Assembly (NCBI GenBank): GCA_914767715.1
Contig: OU612074.1
Location: forward strand, 15,610,062 to 15,674,061
Origin: Membranipora membranacea
Taxonomy: Eukaryota; Bryozoa; Gymnolaemata; Cheilostomatida; Membraniporidae
Direction of reading: 5' to 3'
DNA: 64,000 nucleotides
Shown here in pieces: positions 36,331 through 48,121 of this stretch. The translations under genes and the position numbers were made by a program. Position 1 is the first letter of the stretch; each line of letters opens with the position of its first letter. The notes below the pieces were generated by a model. The model worked only from the letters and a program-made list of their open reading frames with translations. It was not told the origin of the DNA and did not search any database.

Positions 36331-36904
36331 GAATCCCAAACCCCCTAAGCAAACTTTAATATGCACATCAGTCCAGGTTTAGATACAATACCTTTACACA
36401 ATATTTTAGGGCTGTAAAAAGATTATCAGACAAAAAAACTTGGAAGCTGCAATTGTATATACAATTTGTATTATAGTTATATATGCATATTCTAGCATGG
36501 CGGATGTGTAGTATTAGCCGGTATCTTTCTGTGAAGTCTAGAACTAGACAACATACTTAACCTCAAGGCCGCAATAGCAACTTTGCAATTTCCCAAATCG
36601 TAATTTCAACAACGATGAATGTTTGAAACAAGCTATCACTGTTGTTGAAGAACAGAATAAAAATACTAGAAATGCCGCGATCATAAATGCCACAAAACTT
36701 CAGGGGTGTGGATAATAAACACCCAGGTTGTCAATTGAGTTTACGATGGATGGCCAATTGGCGATGTCATTACAAGTGCAAACTAAAATGGCTGTCCTTT
36801 CCATGCAACCTATGAGGAAGACAACCTGAGTATCGTTGACCTATTAGGTGGCAGAACTCCCCCTTCAATTATTTTCAGTGAGTACAGCCTTAGAAAATAG
36901 CGCA
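36331..36904. other. interval after segmental duplication, no gene seen
   Basis: AT-rich, with no splice-supported frame and no repeat recognised. Confidence 0.4.
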
Positions 36905-37290
36905 ACAAACATGTTATAATTGTGTTATAAACCACAAAGTAATGAAAAAGATTATATGTAAAAACAAAATCTGTCTTCACCGGGATTTGAACTCGGGCCT
37001 CCCGCGCAAAATATTATAATTGTGGTATAAACCACAAAGTAGTGAAAAAGATTATATGTAAAAAACAAAATCTGTCTTCACCGGGATTTTTAACTCGGGC
37101 CTCTCGCGCAACAAATATGTTATAATTGTGGTATTAACCACCAAGTAGTGTAAGCAAGGAGTTAAAGTCTTTAACTCCTTGGTGGCAGAGATGAAATGTA
37201 AAAAAAAATCTGTCTTCACAGGGATTTGAACTCGGGCCTCTCGCGCAACAAACATGTTATAATTGTGGTGTAAACCACCAAGTATAAAAC
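36905..37290 (-). repeat. tandem array of a tRNA-like unit, about 3.5 copies
   Basis: Units of about 105-137 bp each carry 'TTATAATTGTG.TATAAACCAC' and 'TCACCGGGATTTGAACTCGG'. The second block is, on the minus strand, a tRNA B box (GAGTTCAAATCCC) at about 36980, 37082 and 37217. The third unit contains an extra hairpin (AAGGAGTTAAAG and CTTTAACTCCTT). It resembles a tandemly amplified tRNA or SINE piece. Confidence 0.65.
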
Positions 37291-37734
37291 GTATAACAGA
37301 AGTAGATTGGTTAGTATAAAATCTCAGTCGTCTGATTGAGTTGAGACTGGTAAGTGAGACTAAGTGTCTTCAAAGTAACAGATTAGGCAGCTTGATCGAG
37401 CGATGCCTTGACTTAGAATGACCAATATCAAAAATGTTGTAGAAATGAAGGATTCTAGCAGTAAATAACACTGAATCATAATTATTGCAAAATAAGTATT
37501 TTTAACAAAGAAAGTAACATGTTGCTGTCAAAAACTGCAGCCACAAAACCAATGGAAGCTTGATTCACCTATACCAGGACATTGATGTGACAATTGATGC
37601 TGAAATCATCTTGTTTGTTTTGATAATAATTCACTATGCGCTAGAACTAAACTAAGGGATGATTATGGTTGTTTGTTGGCTAAATAAAACATGACCTAGT
37701 GATGGGTAATAAAACAAGGACAATGATATTTTCA

Positions 37735-38570
37735 ATCTTACACAACTAAAACGACTTAAAACAATCAGAACCTTCATTCCTGAAAGCCAGTTTTCCACAC
37801 TCATACATGCATTCATTACAAGCAGGCTTGATTTCTGTAACTCATTCTTCTACGCATTACCTGACAATCTAGTCTCACGTCTCCAAGTCATTCAAAATTC
37901 CTGCGCTAAATGTATCACAGGTACAAACCACTATTCGTCAGCCACTGAAGCCAGGGTTAAACTGCACTGGCTACCCATCAGGTCCCGATCAAAATTCAAG
38001 TTATCCATCATGGCTCATAAAACTGTCCGTCATCCCCATCTCATCCCTTCCTACATTTCTCAATCTTTCACAACTTCTAAGCATTCCCGAACCACTCGCT
38101 TCAAATTAGCCAACACTCTTGTGAGCAATTTTAAATGTAGGCTAAAAACAGTGGGTGGTCGATCTGTTAATTCCACTTTACCAGCTGTATGGAACTCCCT
38201 ACCATCTTACCTTCGCGATCTCCCTTCGACCTCCTCATTTAAATCATAGTTAAAAACGTATCTTTTCCGGGACGCATATACTCCATTTATGTAAGTTTTA
38301 TAGTGGATTTTTAGGCGCTGGGCAGTTGCCACTTGTAGGTTTTAATTATCTTAATTATCTCATCTTTCATCATTTTTTTCTCATCTCATTACTTATTTTC
38401 ATGATAACAAAATTTTAATCAATATTATTTATTTTACCAGCAGGCTTATTTCTTAGTATATGTTTCTATTTTAACCTTTTATCACATGTACAACGCTTAG
38501 AAATAATTGTTTTTAAACAATTTTATTAAGCGTTTCATAAATAAACTTTATTATTATTATTACTATCAAG
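37735..38570 (+). mobile_element. 5'-truncated LINE (CR1/L2-like), RT C-terminus and 3' end
   Basis: Readable plus-strand segments are 'LIHAFITSRLDFCNSFFYAL', 'LQVIQNSCAKCITG', 'VKLHWLPIRSRSKFKL' and 'TLPAVWNSLPSYLRDL'. These are classic C-terminal motifs of CR1/L2-type reverse transcriptase ORFs. Stops and a frame change interrupt it. It ends with AATAAA and an ATT-rich tail at about 38535-38573. The element is dead and marks the end of the minus-strand mini-peptide arm. Confidence 0.85.
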
Positions 38571-38599
38571 AGTATTATCTGTGCAAGACTTTTTTGTAA

Positions 38600-40770
38600 C
38601 TAATATAATATGTATATACATAGCAATGAGTTCTTATCTTCATCATTTAAAATTATCTGGTGACATTGAGTTAAACCATTCCAAGCTGTGACTATTATAT
38701 CTTTGAACCAAGCCATCTTCTCAAATTTCAATCTTGTTTAAACTTTAAATTAGGAGGAGGCTAGACTCATGCAGATTTACATGATATAATGCATTAGGGC
38801 CACGAATATGCTTCTATTAATTTGTTTGGGAGTTTTGTTCCCTTTACTCATGGGGAAACAACTAAACTATAACTCACAGCAAATATAGAACTTTAACATT
38901 TTACGAATAACTTGTTTTTCGCTGTGATAATTACTGATTGATGGATGAAACGCCGATACCTATACAATATCCTCCTCACTTCTCATAAACCTCTGGTCAT
39001 TAAGCACCTATATATGGAGCAATGCTGATCAAACAGCCTAATATTTTGCAGAAATTATTCACTGCGTAACAAATGATCATGACCGTTTGAACCATTTAGG
39101 GCTGATTAGTGAAAAAGGTGAAAATAATATCTATATAGCTAGTCGCCAATATAGTATAATTAAAGTTTAAGATGAGTGGAGCGGAAAGGAGAAAATAAGG
39201 CAATCTATAAACTTTGAGAAACAATCAAGAGACATTTTGAAAATAATATTTTTTTATGCATAAATATTTTATATGTGAATGCATCATGAGGTCATAATCA
39301 TGAGTCATTAGGTTGTTTTCCATCAGTAGCAGGATGTCAGCAGAGCGATTTGCAGAATTTATTCAAATTTGCTGATTTCTGAAAGCGATCGCATCGAATG
39401 TAGCACTACGAAATAGTATACACTCTTATAAATTGATGTTCATTGAGTATACTAGAAAAATATAAATTTTCAAATATATCTGAGCCAACCATCGCTAACA
39501 GGTGGCTAAGAATACGCCTACTCTGCTGTGTTATTTGGAACCGTCACAATCACTGCAAAGGCTTACTCAAACCGCAACTGCCGATTGCAACTATATTATT
39601 TTTTAATTAAATTGTTGCCTGAGAAACCTACTGACCAAATTTGAAAAAATAGAATGTAATGTCTTCCTTTGTTACCATGCTAGAAAATTCTAATATCTTT
39701 CTCCCTTCGTAAAAATAATCTAAACATGACGACACTGACTTAAAATTTTCTCCAAATAAATACCTTAATCTATACACTTTAATCTGAACTTAATTTACAA
39801 ATCAGTAGAAATAAGATTGTTCGGAAAGGTGAAACAGAGATCCGACAGACAATTTATCATCATTATTATAAGGTTTTTCCCTTGTCGCTCCGATTTTAAT
39901 TTTACCTGTTACCATTTCATGGAAACCTTGATATTTCTGGGAAAGAGAAGATCGCCAAAATGAAGGAAACATTTCAAGGAATTTTACTCAATTTGAGAAA
40001 ATCTGACAGTTGAAAATGTTTATTTATTCAGAGACTATACTGATTTGTACATACCAGGTCTTTATCGTAGTAGGCTGCAGCATACTTCATACAGATAAGT
40101 AGATAAAGCACAGCCAGAAGAACTGAGGATCCTAGGCTTATAGAAATTTGCATGTCGAAAAATTGGAAAGAAACGCTTTAGCTGTAAGAAAATACACTAC
40201 TTTTATAGTTCAGAGATGCAGAAGTAATGATTTTAACCTAATTTTGTGCCCAACTGCAACTATTTACGATAACGGTGATTAATTTCACGGGAACAAGCAG
40301 ATGATGAAAATGTTTTTGCTTCATGCTCTGGACTGCTCTATTGGGGGTGACAAATCTACTTACTCACTTTGGTGTTGGTGGCAAAGGGCCAACTAAGGGC
40401 AAAGCAGTTAGGATAGTAATACAAAAAAGTGTCATAATGGAAGGGATTCTGAGAATAACAGAAAAACAACTGAATTTTCAAAATAATAATAGTGATCTCA
40501 TGCGGAAGAGGTGATATCAGTTTTGACAAGTCGAGGTTGAGAGCTGAAAAAAGAAGAGAATACATTGTTTATATTAAAGTCAGCAAATCATCTTCAATGA
40601 GACAATTCCGATAGGATTAGATGTTGAATAACTGCCTACGCTAAAAGAAATAATTATAAACAGATGATAGGTTTTAATCATGTCTGTGCCCCCAAGACTC
40701 TTGCCCCTACCAACCTCCCCCACCCCCGGACGGAGAGTAACATCATATTAAAAAAACAAGCATGATTAAA
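38600..40770 (-). repeat. inverted copy of the 16.0-17.9 kb mini-peptide segment
   Basis: Reads, on the minus strand, colinear with 16.0-17.9 kb, including TATA region, both exons, intron and 3' flank. Divergence is higher than between the two tandem copies, so this inverted copy is older. Confidence 0.85.
39337..40153 (-). CDS. secreted four-cysteine mini-peptide, type A, inverted copy
   Basis: Exons (minus strand) are 40055-40153 (33 codons, donor GTATGT) and 39337-39405 (22 codons plus TGA, acceptor TTTCGTAG). The signal exon has core 'SSVLLAVLYLLI' and ends AAAYYDKDL. Exon 2 has C-x3-C-x12-C-x3-C. Against the plus-strand gene at 16397, exon 2 differs at three bases, all silent third positions, whereas exon 1 has nine changed codons, all replacements. 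The TATA word is retained upstream. This contrast is the best internal evidence that the mature peptide is translated and constrained. Confidence 0.7.
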
Positions 40771-40845
40771 CTGTCAACGGAGTTATAATATAATTCCCAC
40801 AATGCAACTTTCCAATACCTACACTAGACACTAGTACACCATTAC

Positions 40846-43427
40846 ATACACTACAAATTTTGTCCGCGACGAACAAGAAATTGTTTGTAAGAATTATCTT
40901 CCCGAATTGCTATAGAATTCCCTCCATTGACTTTTAGGATAAATAGAGCTGTACCAACAAAATATAACGCAAGTAAAAATGCTGACAATCAACACACTGT
41001 TATTGTGCTATTGTACTATGCTATTGTACTATGCTATCGTACAATATCATATCCCTTTCACCCAACTTGCCAAGGAGTCTATGTTACCTCAATGGCCATG
41101 AATTGGCTCAAATCAAACAATATTTGCGAAGTGATTACCTTGCGCTCTAACGTAGATGGAAGGAGGATATAAAAATACTGACAGTAAACAATCTGTAGCC
41201 AAAGTGCGGTCTTAGCTCAGAGTTTTGGTCAGTGCTGGTGGCCTGGCTGGTGCAGGCCCATATTTCTAGGGGAGGCAGGGAGGCCTTGCCTCCCTTAGAA
41301 AGCTGAATGGAGTGGTCCAAAAATGATATAAATGATTATTTCATGTCTGAATCAGGTCCTTTAAGATTTCCATTTTCTAATTAAATGCCTTAAAATTGCT
41401 TAGTAACAGCACCCCTCCTATTGATGCTTCTGACTAGCCTCTGAATTTTGCCTCCCCTACCATTTATTTCTTAACGGCCTTGTTCTTCATCTCATTGTTG
41501 ATAGCGGTAATTGATAGACAGAGAATTCTTGCTCACATTTCCTGCCTCAGCTGAGGTCATGAACCTGATCTGTCAGTTTCACTTCCTATAGAGTAAACAA
41601 GAGGCACGTCTGTTGATCACAATTAAAGATTCTCAATCATCAAAGGCTAAAAAATGTTGGAATATCATTTGAAATGATTCAACTGCCAATTTGAGTTAGT
41701 ATGTCAAGGGCTGATGTCATTATTTCACCTAATTCGAATGCATCCCTTAAAAAGGACAATCTGTTTGGGAAAACTATTTGCCGACCAGGTAATCACTCTG
41801 ATATGAAGCCCCAATATATAATCTTTGAGCTATACAGGCTACATCACCTCCAATATCCAAGACCTGTAGCAATAGTAGCAATTGATTACCCAGCGTCAGT
41901 TTTCTGTAAACAAGTTTTTGATATATGCAAGTTTATCAAAGAATTCGATTCGGAAATTACCGAATTAATTAGATGAGTATTTGTGAGCGCTTGAAAGTCA
42001 TTTAAGATGAATGATGGGCTTGAGATGCGTCAAAATGTATCCTACATGCGCAAAAAAGCTTACTTTCTATACGAGTATTTATGAATACTTGGAAATCATT
42101 TAAGATGAATAATGAGTTTCAGTTGCGTTAAAATTTATTTTTTGCTACTTTGTCCTACTTTATTAGCTTTATATTGTCTCACAACCTTGGCATGAGCTTT
42201 TGAGAACTTGGCACTCCTCCAAGACTGGTATATGGAGCCGGTATACAAACAATAACTCTCGCAGGCCTGTAGTTCTAGGGGAGGCAAAAGAGGCACTACC
42301 TTCCCTAAAAAGCTAATTACAATAGCCTAAAACACTATAATTGAATAATTCATGTTAACATCATCTCCTCTCGGATTTCAATATCAACCGAAATCACCTG
42401 CAAAACCTCATCATCGTCAACAGTTGTGTGCCGATGAGCTACACCACCTCCTGCCCCTAATAAAGGATTTATTAATGGGATCAAACATAGGTGTGGGTAT
42501 TCAGAACGTTTGAGAAAAGTGAAATGGAGTGGACAAGTGTTTGAAGACCATCTCATGAGTACAATATACAATCGGATATGATTTGGCCTCACCGGCGTTG
42601 GTTGTTGTTTGGAATGTTCTGATATGTTTAGGCCTTGCTTGTGATGGTGGTAGCTTAGAACTTTTTGATAAACAACTATAAAATTCTACATCAAAACCAA
42701 TATATTGGCCATCAATTTATTCTGCTTGGAGATTGTAATATTAATTGCAATTCCTCATCAACCGAAAAAACACATTTAGAGCAGAGCTTTATGTCTGCAG
42801 GGCTATTACAGCAAGTTAATGGGATTTCATACATTAGCCATTTAGAGAGAGAGAAAGCTTATTAGACCATAACTATGTGAAAATTATAATATGTTGGTCT
42901 AAAAAACATGATGGCTCTTCAAGAGAGTGGTTTTGGGTGCCACCAGCCAAGCCACCAGCATTGACCAAAATTCTGGGCTAAGACGGCACTTTGCCTACAG
43001 ATTGCTTACTAGTTGTCAGTATTTTTGCTATCCTCCTCCCATCTATGTTGGAGCGCAAGGAAATCACCACCCAAATATTGTTGGATTTGATCCCCTTCAG
43101 TCAACTGCTGCTGGGTTATGTTGGGTAATTATGTTCGCTGTGTCGATCCTGAGTAGTCCCAATGGTCATTGTCACTTTGTCAAGTTGGGTGAAAGGGAAA
43201 TGATATTGTACAATAGCATATCTACAATCTCGTTGTTAACATATGATTATGTTTTAAACAACGAAATCACATGTTAACAGAGTCTGTTGATTGTCAGCAT
43301 TTGCTTCAGTTATTTTTTGTTGGTACATCTCTATTTATCCTCAAAGTCAATGTAGGGAATTCTATAGCATTTTGGGAAGATAATTCTTACAAGCAATTCC
43401 TTGTTCGTCGCGGACAAAATTTGTTGT
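40846..43427. mobile_element. element with long terminal inverted repeats, about 2.6 kb
   Basis: The outer arms (about 40846-41255 and 42925-43427) are inverted copies. Shared words are 'AAATTTTGTCCGCGACGAAC', 'TGTTGATTGTCAGCATTTG' (in reverse), 'CACCCAACTTG' and 'GCCACCAGC'. The interior of about 1.7 kb contains a LINE endonuclease fragment, GGGAGGC-rich palindromes and a 91-codon frame (41701-41976) I cannot identify. No transposase was recognised. Its right edge coincides with the point where homology to P450 intron 2 begins. Confidence 0.65.
42662..42865 (+). mobile_element. LINE endonuclease-domain fragment
   Basis: The frame contains 'HQFILLGDCNINCNS' followed by 'LLQQVNGISYIS'. 'hILLGDhNIN' is the hallmark of the APE-type endonuclease of non-LTR retrotransposons (usually GDFNIN; Cys replaces Phe here). 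Only about 50 codons remain, inside the inverted-repeat element. Confidence 0.6.
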
Positions 43428-44794
43428 GTAGAGATTAACTTGCAGGTTATTAAGTATGCTTGCAAACTAATCTATACCAAGTCCCCAGTATTGTATTTTA
43501 TATATTATAATAACAACTTGCATCGGTTCCATGCATTATTGCACGAATGTGTAGAGTTACAATGATGATTACCGCATGATCTTATACGTACAACACAATA
43601 TTAGACAACAAATTACTAGACAATAGTATTAAGACAATAGTTTTGATCAAAAAGAGAAGCAGAAATTTATCATTGCCCTAATATATAGAGGGAGGGAGTC
43701 TGTTCATTTTGGCGTTGGTCATTGCGCGGTAAAACCAGTACATGTTCGTATTGATGTTCGTTGTGGTTTATTTTTTAGATATAACCCCTCCTGGAGCATG
43801 GAAAGTCAGGCGCAAGTTCATCATGTCAGTTCTCAAACAACATGGTGTAGGTGAGCCTGGTTATTTGGCAGTTTAGATGTGCATAGGGCAAATAAGTTTT
43901 ACCTTTTCAAACATTTCCTAACATTATCACCACGTTTGATAATTTAATTCCACAAAACTACCACCTGCAGCCGTCTTAGCACTATATTTAAAGTGAAAAT
44001 GCAGGACCCACCTCAAACAAAGGTGGCATTATTGGCTTTGAGATGTGCGAGGGACCGAAAGGTGAATTCGTTACATCAATACTTTCAGTGAAAAACTTAG
44101 GCCTAATATTATTGTTACAACTGCCCCATTCATTTCATATGGACCATCTTCGGCTTGGTTTTAAATGTGTATCCTTGATTGTGAATGCACTAACAAGAAT
44201 ATTTGCACGTGAATGTTGTATCTTTAGGTGGGAAAGGCATCGAGGGTACTATCCATGAAGAGATATCCCACTTCTTCAACTTAGTGAATTCTAAAGAGGG
44301 AGAGCCTATGGATCTTGAAGACACATTGCAAAAAGTCTCGTCAAATGTGATAACAGAAGTCCTGTTTGGAAGACGCTTTGATTATGATGACAAGCATGTC
44401 TTAGATTTTGATTTTGCCACTTATGTTGGTATGAGGTTCAAAGCGGAAATGTTACCCTTCATACCAGTAAGTATTGAAATGATGAATATATCCAAATTAT
44501 ACTCAATTTCAAATGAACGCTGGAATTAGAACTCAAAACCCATTGAGTGCATTCAAAACAGTAAAACCAAATGAATCACCAAGCCTGACAATTCTTAACT
44601 TTACACTGGGTGGTTTCAGCTGAAGTTAGGGATTGTAAAAATATCCTCAACACTCAGTGTTGATGACAACTAGAGAACTCAACATCTCATTATGATGTGT
44701 AGGTGAATATGCGTTTTGAAAAGTATTGGAACACCATTCAGAGCCACCACATTAGAAAATAAGCGCATTTATATTTGTCACGAATCATATCAGG

Positions 44795-45012
44795 AGTAGG
44801 AAGTAGCTCAGTTGGTCAGAGCGCCTGCCCTCTAATGCGCAAGTGTTGAAGAACTTTGGTTCGATTCTCTCTGCAGTCTACCGACAACCGGCCCGGATGT
44901 GCTACAACCTGTCTTTAAACTGGGAGAAACTTGGCGCTGAATACGGCAGCTGCGCCCATAAGGCACTGTTATATCTCAGTCTTCAGACAGAGACAGACTT
45001 GCGATTTTAAAC
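44795..45012 (+). mobile_element. tRNA-derived SINE, family 1, in intron of P450 paralogue
   Basis: The head is 'AGTAGCTCAGTTGGTCAGAG' with B box 'GGTTCGATTCT', followed by the same body as the 6.0-kb copy. The matching intron of the other P450 copy is only about 203 bp against about 586 bp here, so this insertion is copy-specific. Confidence 0.8.
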
Positions 45013-46286
45013 CTCATAAACCCCATGTATGCATGCCAATGTGATCTTGCAGTTTACATCGGCGTACAGGAAGGAGAAAAGTAAGGTGGACAATTCAATT
45101 GAGGTGATGGAGGAGCAAATACAAGAACACAGAGAAAGCTTGGACGATGAAGCCGTAAAACAAGATATGATCCACTCCTTCTTAAAGGAGCAACGCAAAC
45201 AGAAGGAAAATCCCAAGAGCCATTTCACAGGTGGGCATTATAAAGCCGATGTGTTTGCTCTGAACAGCCGGTGGGAGGGAATGAAAGAGCCAATACCAGG
45301 TCAGATAGTACTTTCCTGGAAGTACCTATTGATGTCAATGTGAATGTGTAAGTAATGCAGTTTCTCTTTCACTATGTCACAAAAGGTCATTCAGTCACCT
45401 GGCAATGGCTCTCTTTCCCACTCGACAGCCACTCATTTCAGAACCTACACCTTGGCTAGGCATCATATCGTAAACATTCAATGTGAAATTGATCTCTAAT
45501 GATGAAATTGAAAGTATGATGTCGGTTTTCAATGCTGTTCATGTTTGTTTCCATGTTTAAAAAATGGGACAGACTTGCATATGACAAGAATACACACATT
45601 TTTGATGACCAACTGTTCTCCCTGAAATGAAAAATAAATGCGTTTGAATACCCTATATAGGCGCTTCAATTTGAATCTTTGTTGATTAATAAATTTGAAT
45701 ACAGAAGCCAGTTTCTAGCAATTAATTGAACATAAAAAAAATGCTGATATTTAAACCATTCAAACCATAATCAAAAATTATTGATTTGAAATTTATTTTT
45801 CCCTTCTTATTGATGGCTTATTTTCATCAAATGATTATTATGCCATAAAGATTAAACAGAGCGTTGTGGCTGTTTCATTAATTGACTTGGCAAACACCTG
45901 CATTAAGAAAGAGCAGGTAATTCGAAAAGGCAGAGAAATATTTTGGAAAAAACGCGTCTACGTCAAGTTGCCTGCGCGTATATGAGAGCCTTATATCAAA
46001 GAATAGAGAATGAAAGCTATAGAATCTAAAACAACTCTCTTATTGTTACAGATGAGTTACTATTGTCTAATATATCAGGACTTTACTTGGCCGGCACTGA
46101 CACCACTGCATACTCACTGTACTGGGCTTTCCTATACCTGGTCCTCTATCCCGACGCACAGGAGAGAATGAGTACTGAGATAAGAGAGGTATTAGGTGAG
46201 AACAATCGGTACTTCTAAACGGCAAAAATATATTCTTGTTGCACAGATTATTGGGAAGATAATGTTTCGCTTTAGCCTTTCATAAC

Positions 46287-46632
46287 AAGCTTTGTTGGAG
46301 GGGGAACAAAACATGGAAATCCCGTGAAGACAACTCTTCTAAATCTTTCCCATCCAAATTGAATAATCGTTTTCTTGCTGAATTCACAGGGAAAACTTTT
46401 CCTATCGATAGCCTTTTTCATAAGAGGGGAAAATTCAATTTGGATGGGAGAAATTTGGAATTCCGTAAAATAAGAAGAGCCGTCTGCATGGGATTTCTAC
46501 TCTCCAATCCAATTTATCCCAGGATTTTAGTAAAGTTTTCTACCAATTTCAAGATGGGACAATTCGGCCTCTTGATAGCTCATTTGCAAGAGTTGAAAGC
46601 TTTGCTCCTCCCCCAATGTATATCTAGGTTTT
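46287..46632. repeat. palindromic intron segment of P450 paralogue
   Basis: 'CCATCCAAATTGAAT' (about 46350) faces 'ATTCAATTTGGATGG' (about 46434), with further complementarity outside. Counterpart of 6880-7200, but diverged. Confidence 0.55.
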
Positions 46633-48121
46633 AGAGCTCTCACACTAAGAACTGTGATTTTAATGATTTTGTTGATGGTTATGGTTCTTACTGCTGCTAC
46701 GCTACGATGACAATAATAATTTGCCTGATCGATGACAAGGTGTGATGGTTCACAACACCGCTATGATACCATGATATAGTTTGACAAACACCACATGGGC
46801 TTCCAGTTACCACACATAATAACATCGGTTGTTTTCGTCGGAAGTACTCCTCTTTCATTCATACTTTCTCTTTCACAGGTGCAAGACCTGTGAGCTACTC
46901 CGACAGGGAGATATTGCCATTCACTGCGTCGGCAATAACAGAGTTGATAAGGGCGCCGTTATTAGGTGGCGGTGGTCTCCCAAATGTAGCTCTTGAAGAC
47001 GTGACTGTTTGCGGTGTGCGCATACCAAAAGGTAAATCAAGATTTTCCAATCATATTTTGCTCTTATACAAGCGATCATTGGGAGCAGGAACAAATCTGC
47101 AACACAGATCTTGGTCGGTTCCAATGATAGCCTATATAAAAGAGAAATCTGACCAAATGCACTGGCAGAAAAATCTGCACCTTTACCTACCATAAACTTC
47201 AGTCATGGCTGTTGCACACTGGTTAGCAAGGGATGGGAAGTATTCAATTATGCCATGAACATTTGGATTCAGGCCGCAATCGCTGCTCTCATTTACTAGG
47301 GTCTTGACTTTACTGATACAGGTTGTGTGCATGTATACCGATTTCAATTATGTCGATTTCAATATTATATTACATATCAACTTTGTCTATTGCCAGGTGC
47401 CTGTGTGGTGGCAAATAATTTCTCCACATGTCATAATGAAGAAATGTACCCTGATTCCGGAACCTTCAAACCCGACAGATTTCTAGATTCAGATGGGAAG
47501 TTTAAAAAGCCTGAGAAATTCTACTGGACCCCTTTTGGAATAGGTGAGCGGATATTATATTTTCAATTTTTGAGGCTTCTAGATCATCAGGCATAAATGT
47601 GGATTGAGAAATAGCTGTTGGACTAAAGGATAAAAGCAAAGTTTAGATCAAATCGCCCTTAATGCACAATATTGAATCATACTAAAATGATGATGATTTG
47701 ATTTAAATATATTATATAATATTAATGTATATATTAAAACAATTCTATGCAGGAGTACTACAGACTAATTTATTTTCAAAGCAACTTTTCTATTCACTAT
47801 TCTTTGTGTGGGAGGACTACCACAAGATCAAAAAATCTATCACCAAAGCTGAAAAGTGATGAAAAAAGCCATCCATATCATCTGACCAAAGATAAATGTA
47901 TCTGATATAAGATTTACTGTCATATAATTTTTTCAGGGAGAAGAATATGTCTGGGTCAGCACCTAGCGCAGACAAAGATGTTTCTATTCGTGGTAACTGT
48001 ATTACAAAATTACAGAGTAATTCTCGGACAGGAAGAGAGACCTTCTCTCAAAGGAGCAGTTAAGAGACTGTTGAGTGCCCCGGTAAAAAATTACTTTGTT
48101 CAGCTGATTCCGCATAGTTAA

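Larger units (their letters stand above)
43779..48121 (+). pseudogene. cytochrome P450 paralogue lacking exons 1-2 (partial gene)
   Basis: Exons corresponding to 3-9 of the 5-12.8 kb gene are 43779-43850, 44228-44466, 45053-45230, 46052-46195, 46879-47031, 47397-47543 and 47937-48121. Every exon has exactly the same length as its partner, all GT-AG sites are intact and there are no stops. The I-helix AGTDTT, ExxR (ELIR), PDRF and haem loop FGIGRRICLG are all present. The membrane anchor, proline hinge and B-helix exons are missing. Homology to intron 2 starts at about 43430, exactly where the inverted-repeat element ends. About 372 codons remain. Perfect preservation means either very recent truncation or continued use with a different first exon. 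An assembly artefact is also possible. Confidence 0.75.

Noticed and set aside
36905-37290. CRISPR-like array of repeats
   Set aside because: The context is eukaryotic. Unit length varies and spacers are themselves similar, so this is a tandem tRNA-like repeat.
38010-38249. 79-codon frame as a host gene
   Set aside because: Its motifs (AVWNSLPSYLRDL and flanking frames) are those of a LINE C-terminus.
42927-43277. 116-codon plus frame
   Set aside because: It lies in the right terminal inverted repeat, and the opposite arm does not keep the frame.
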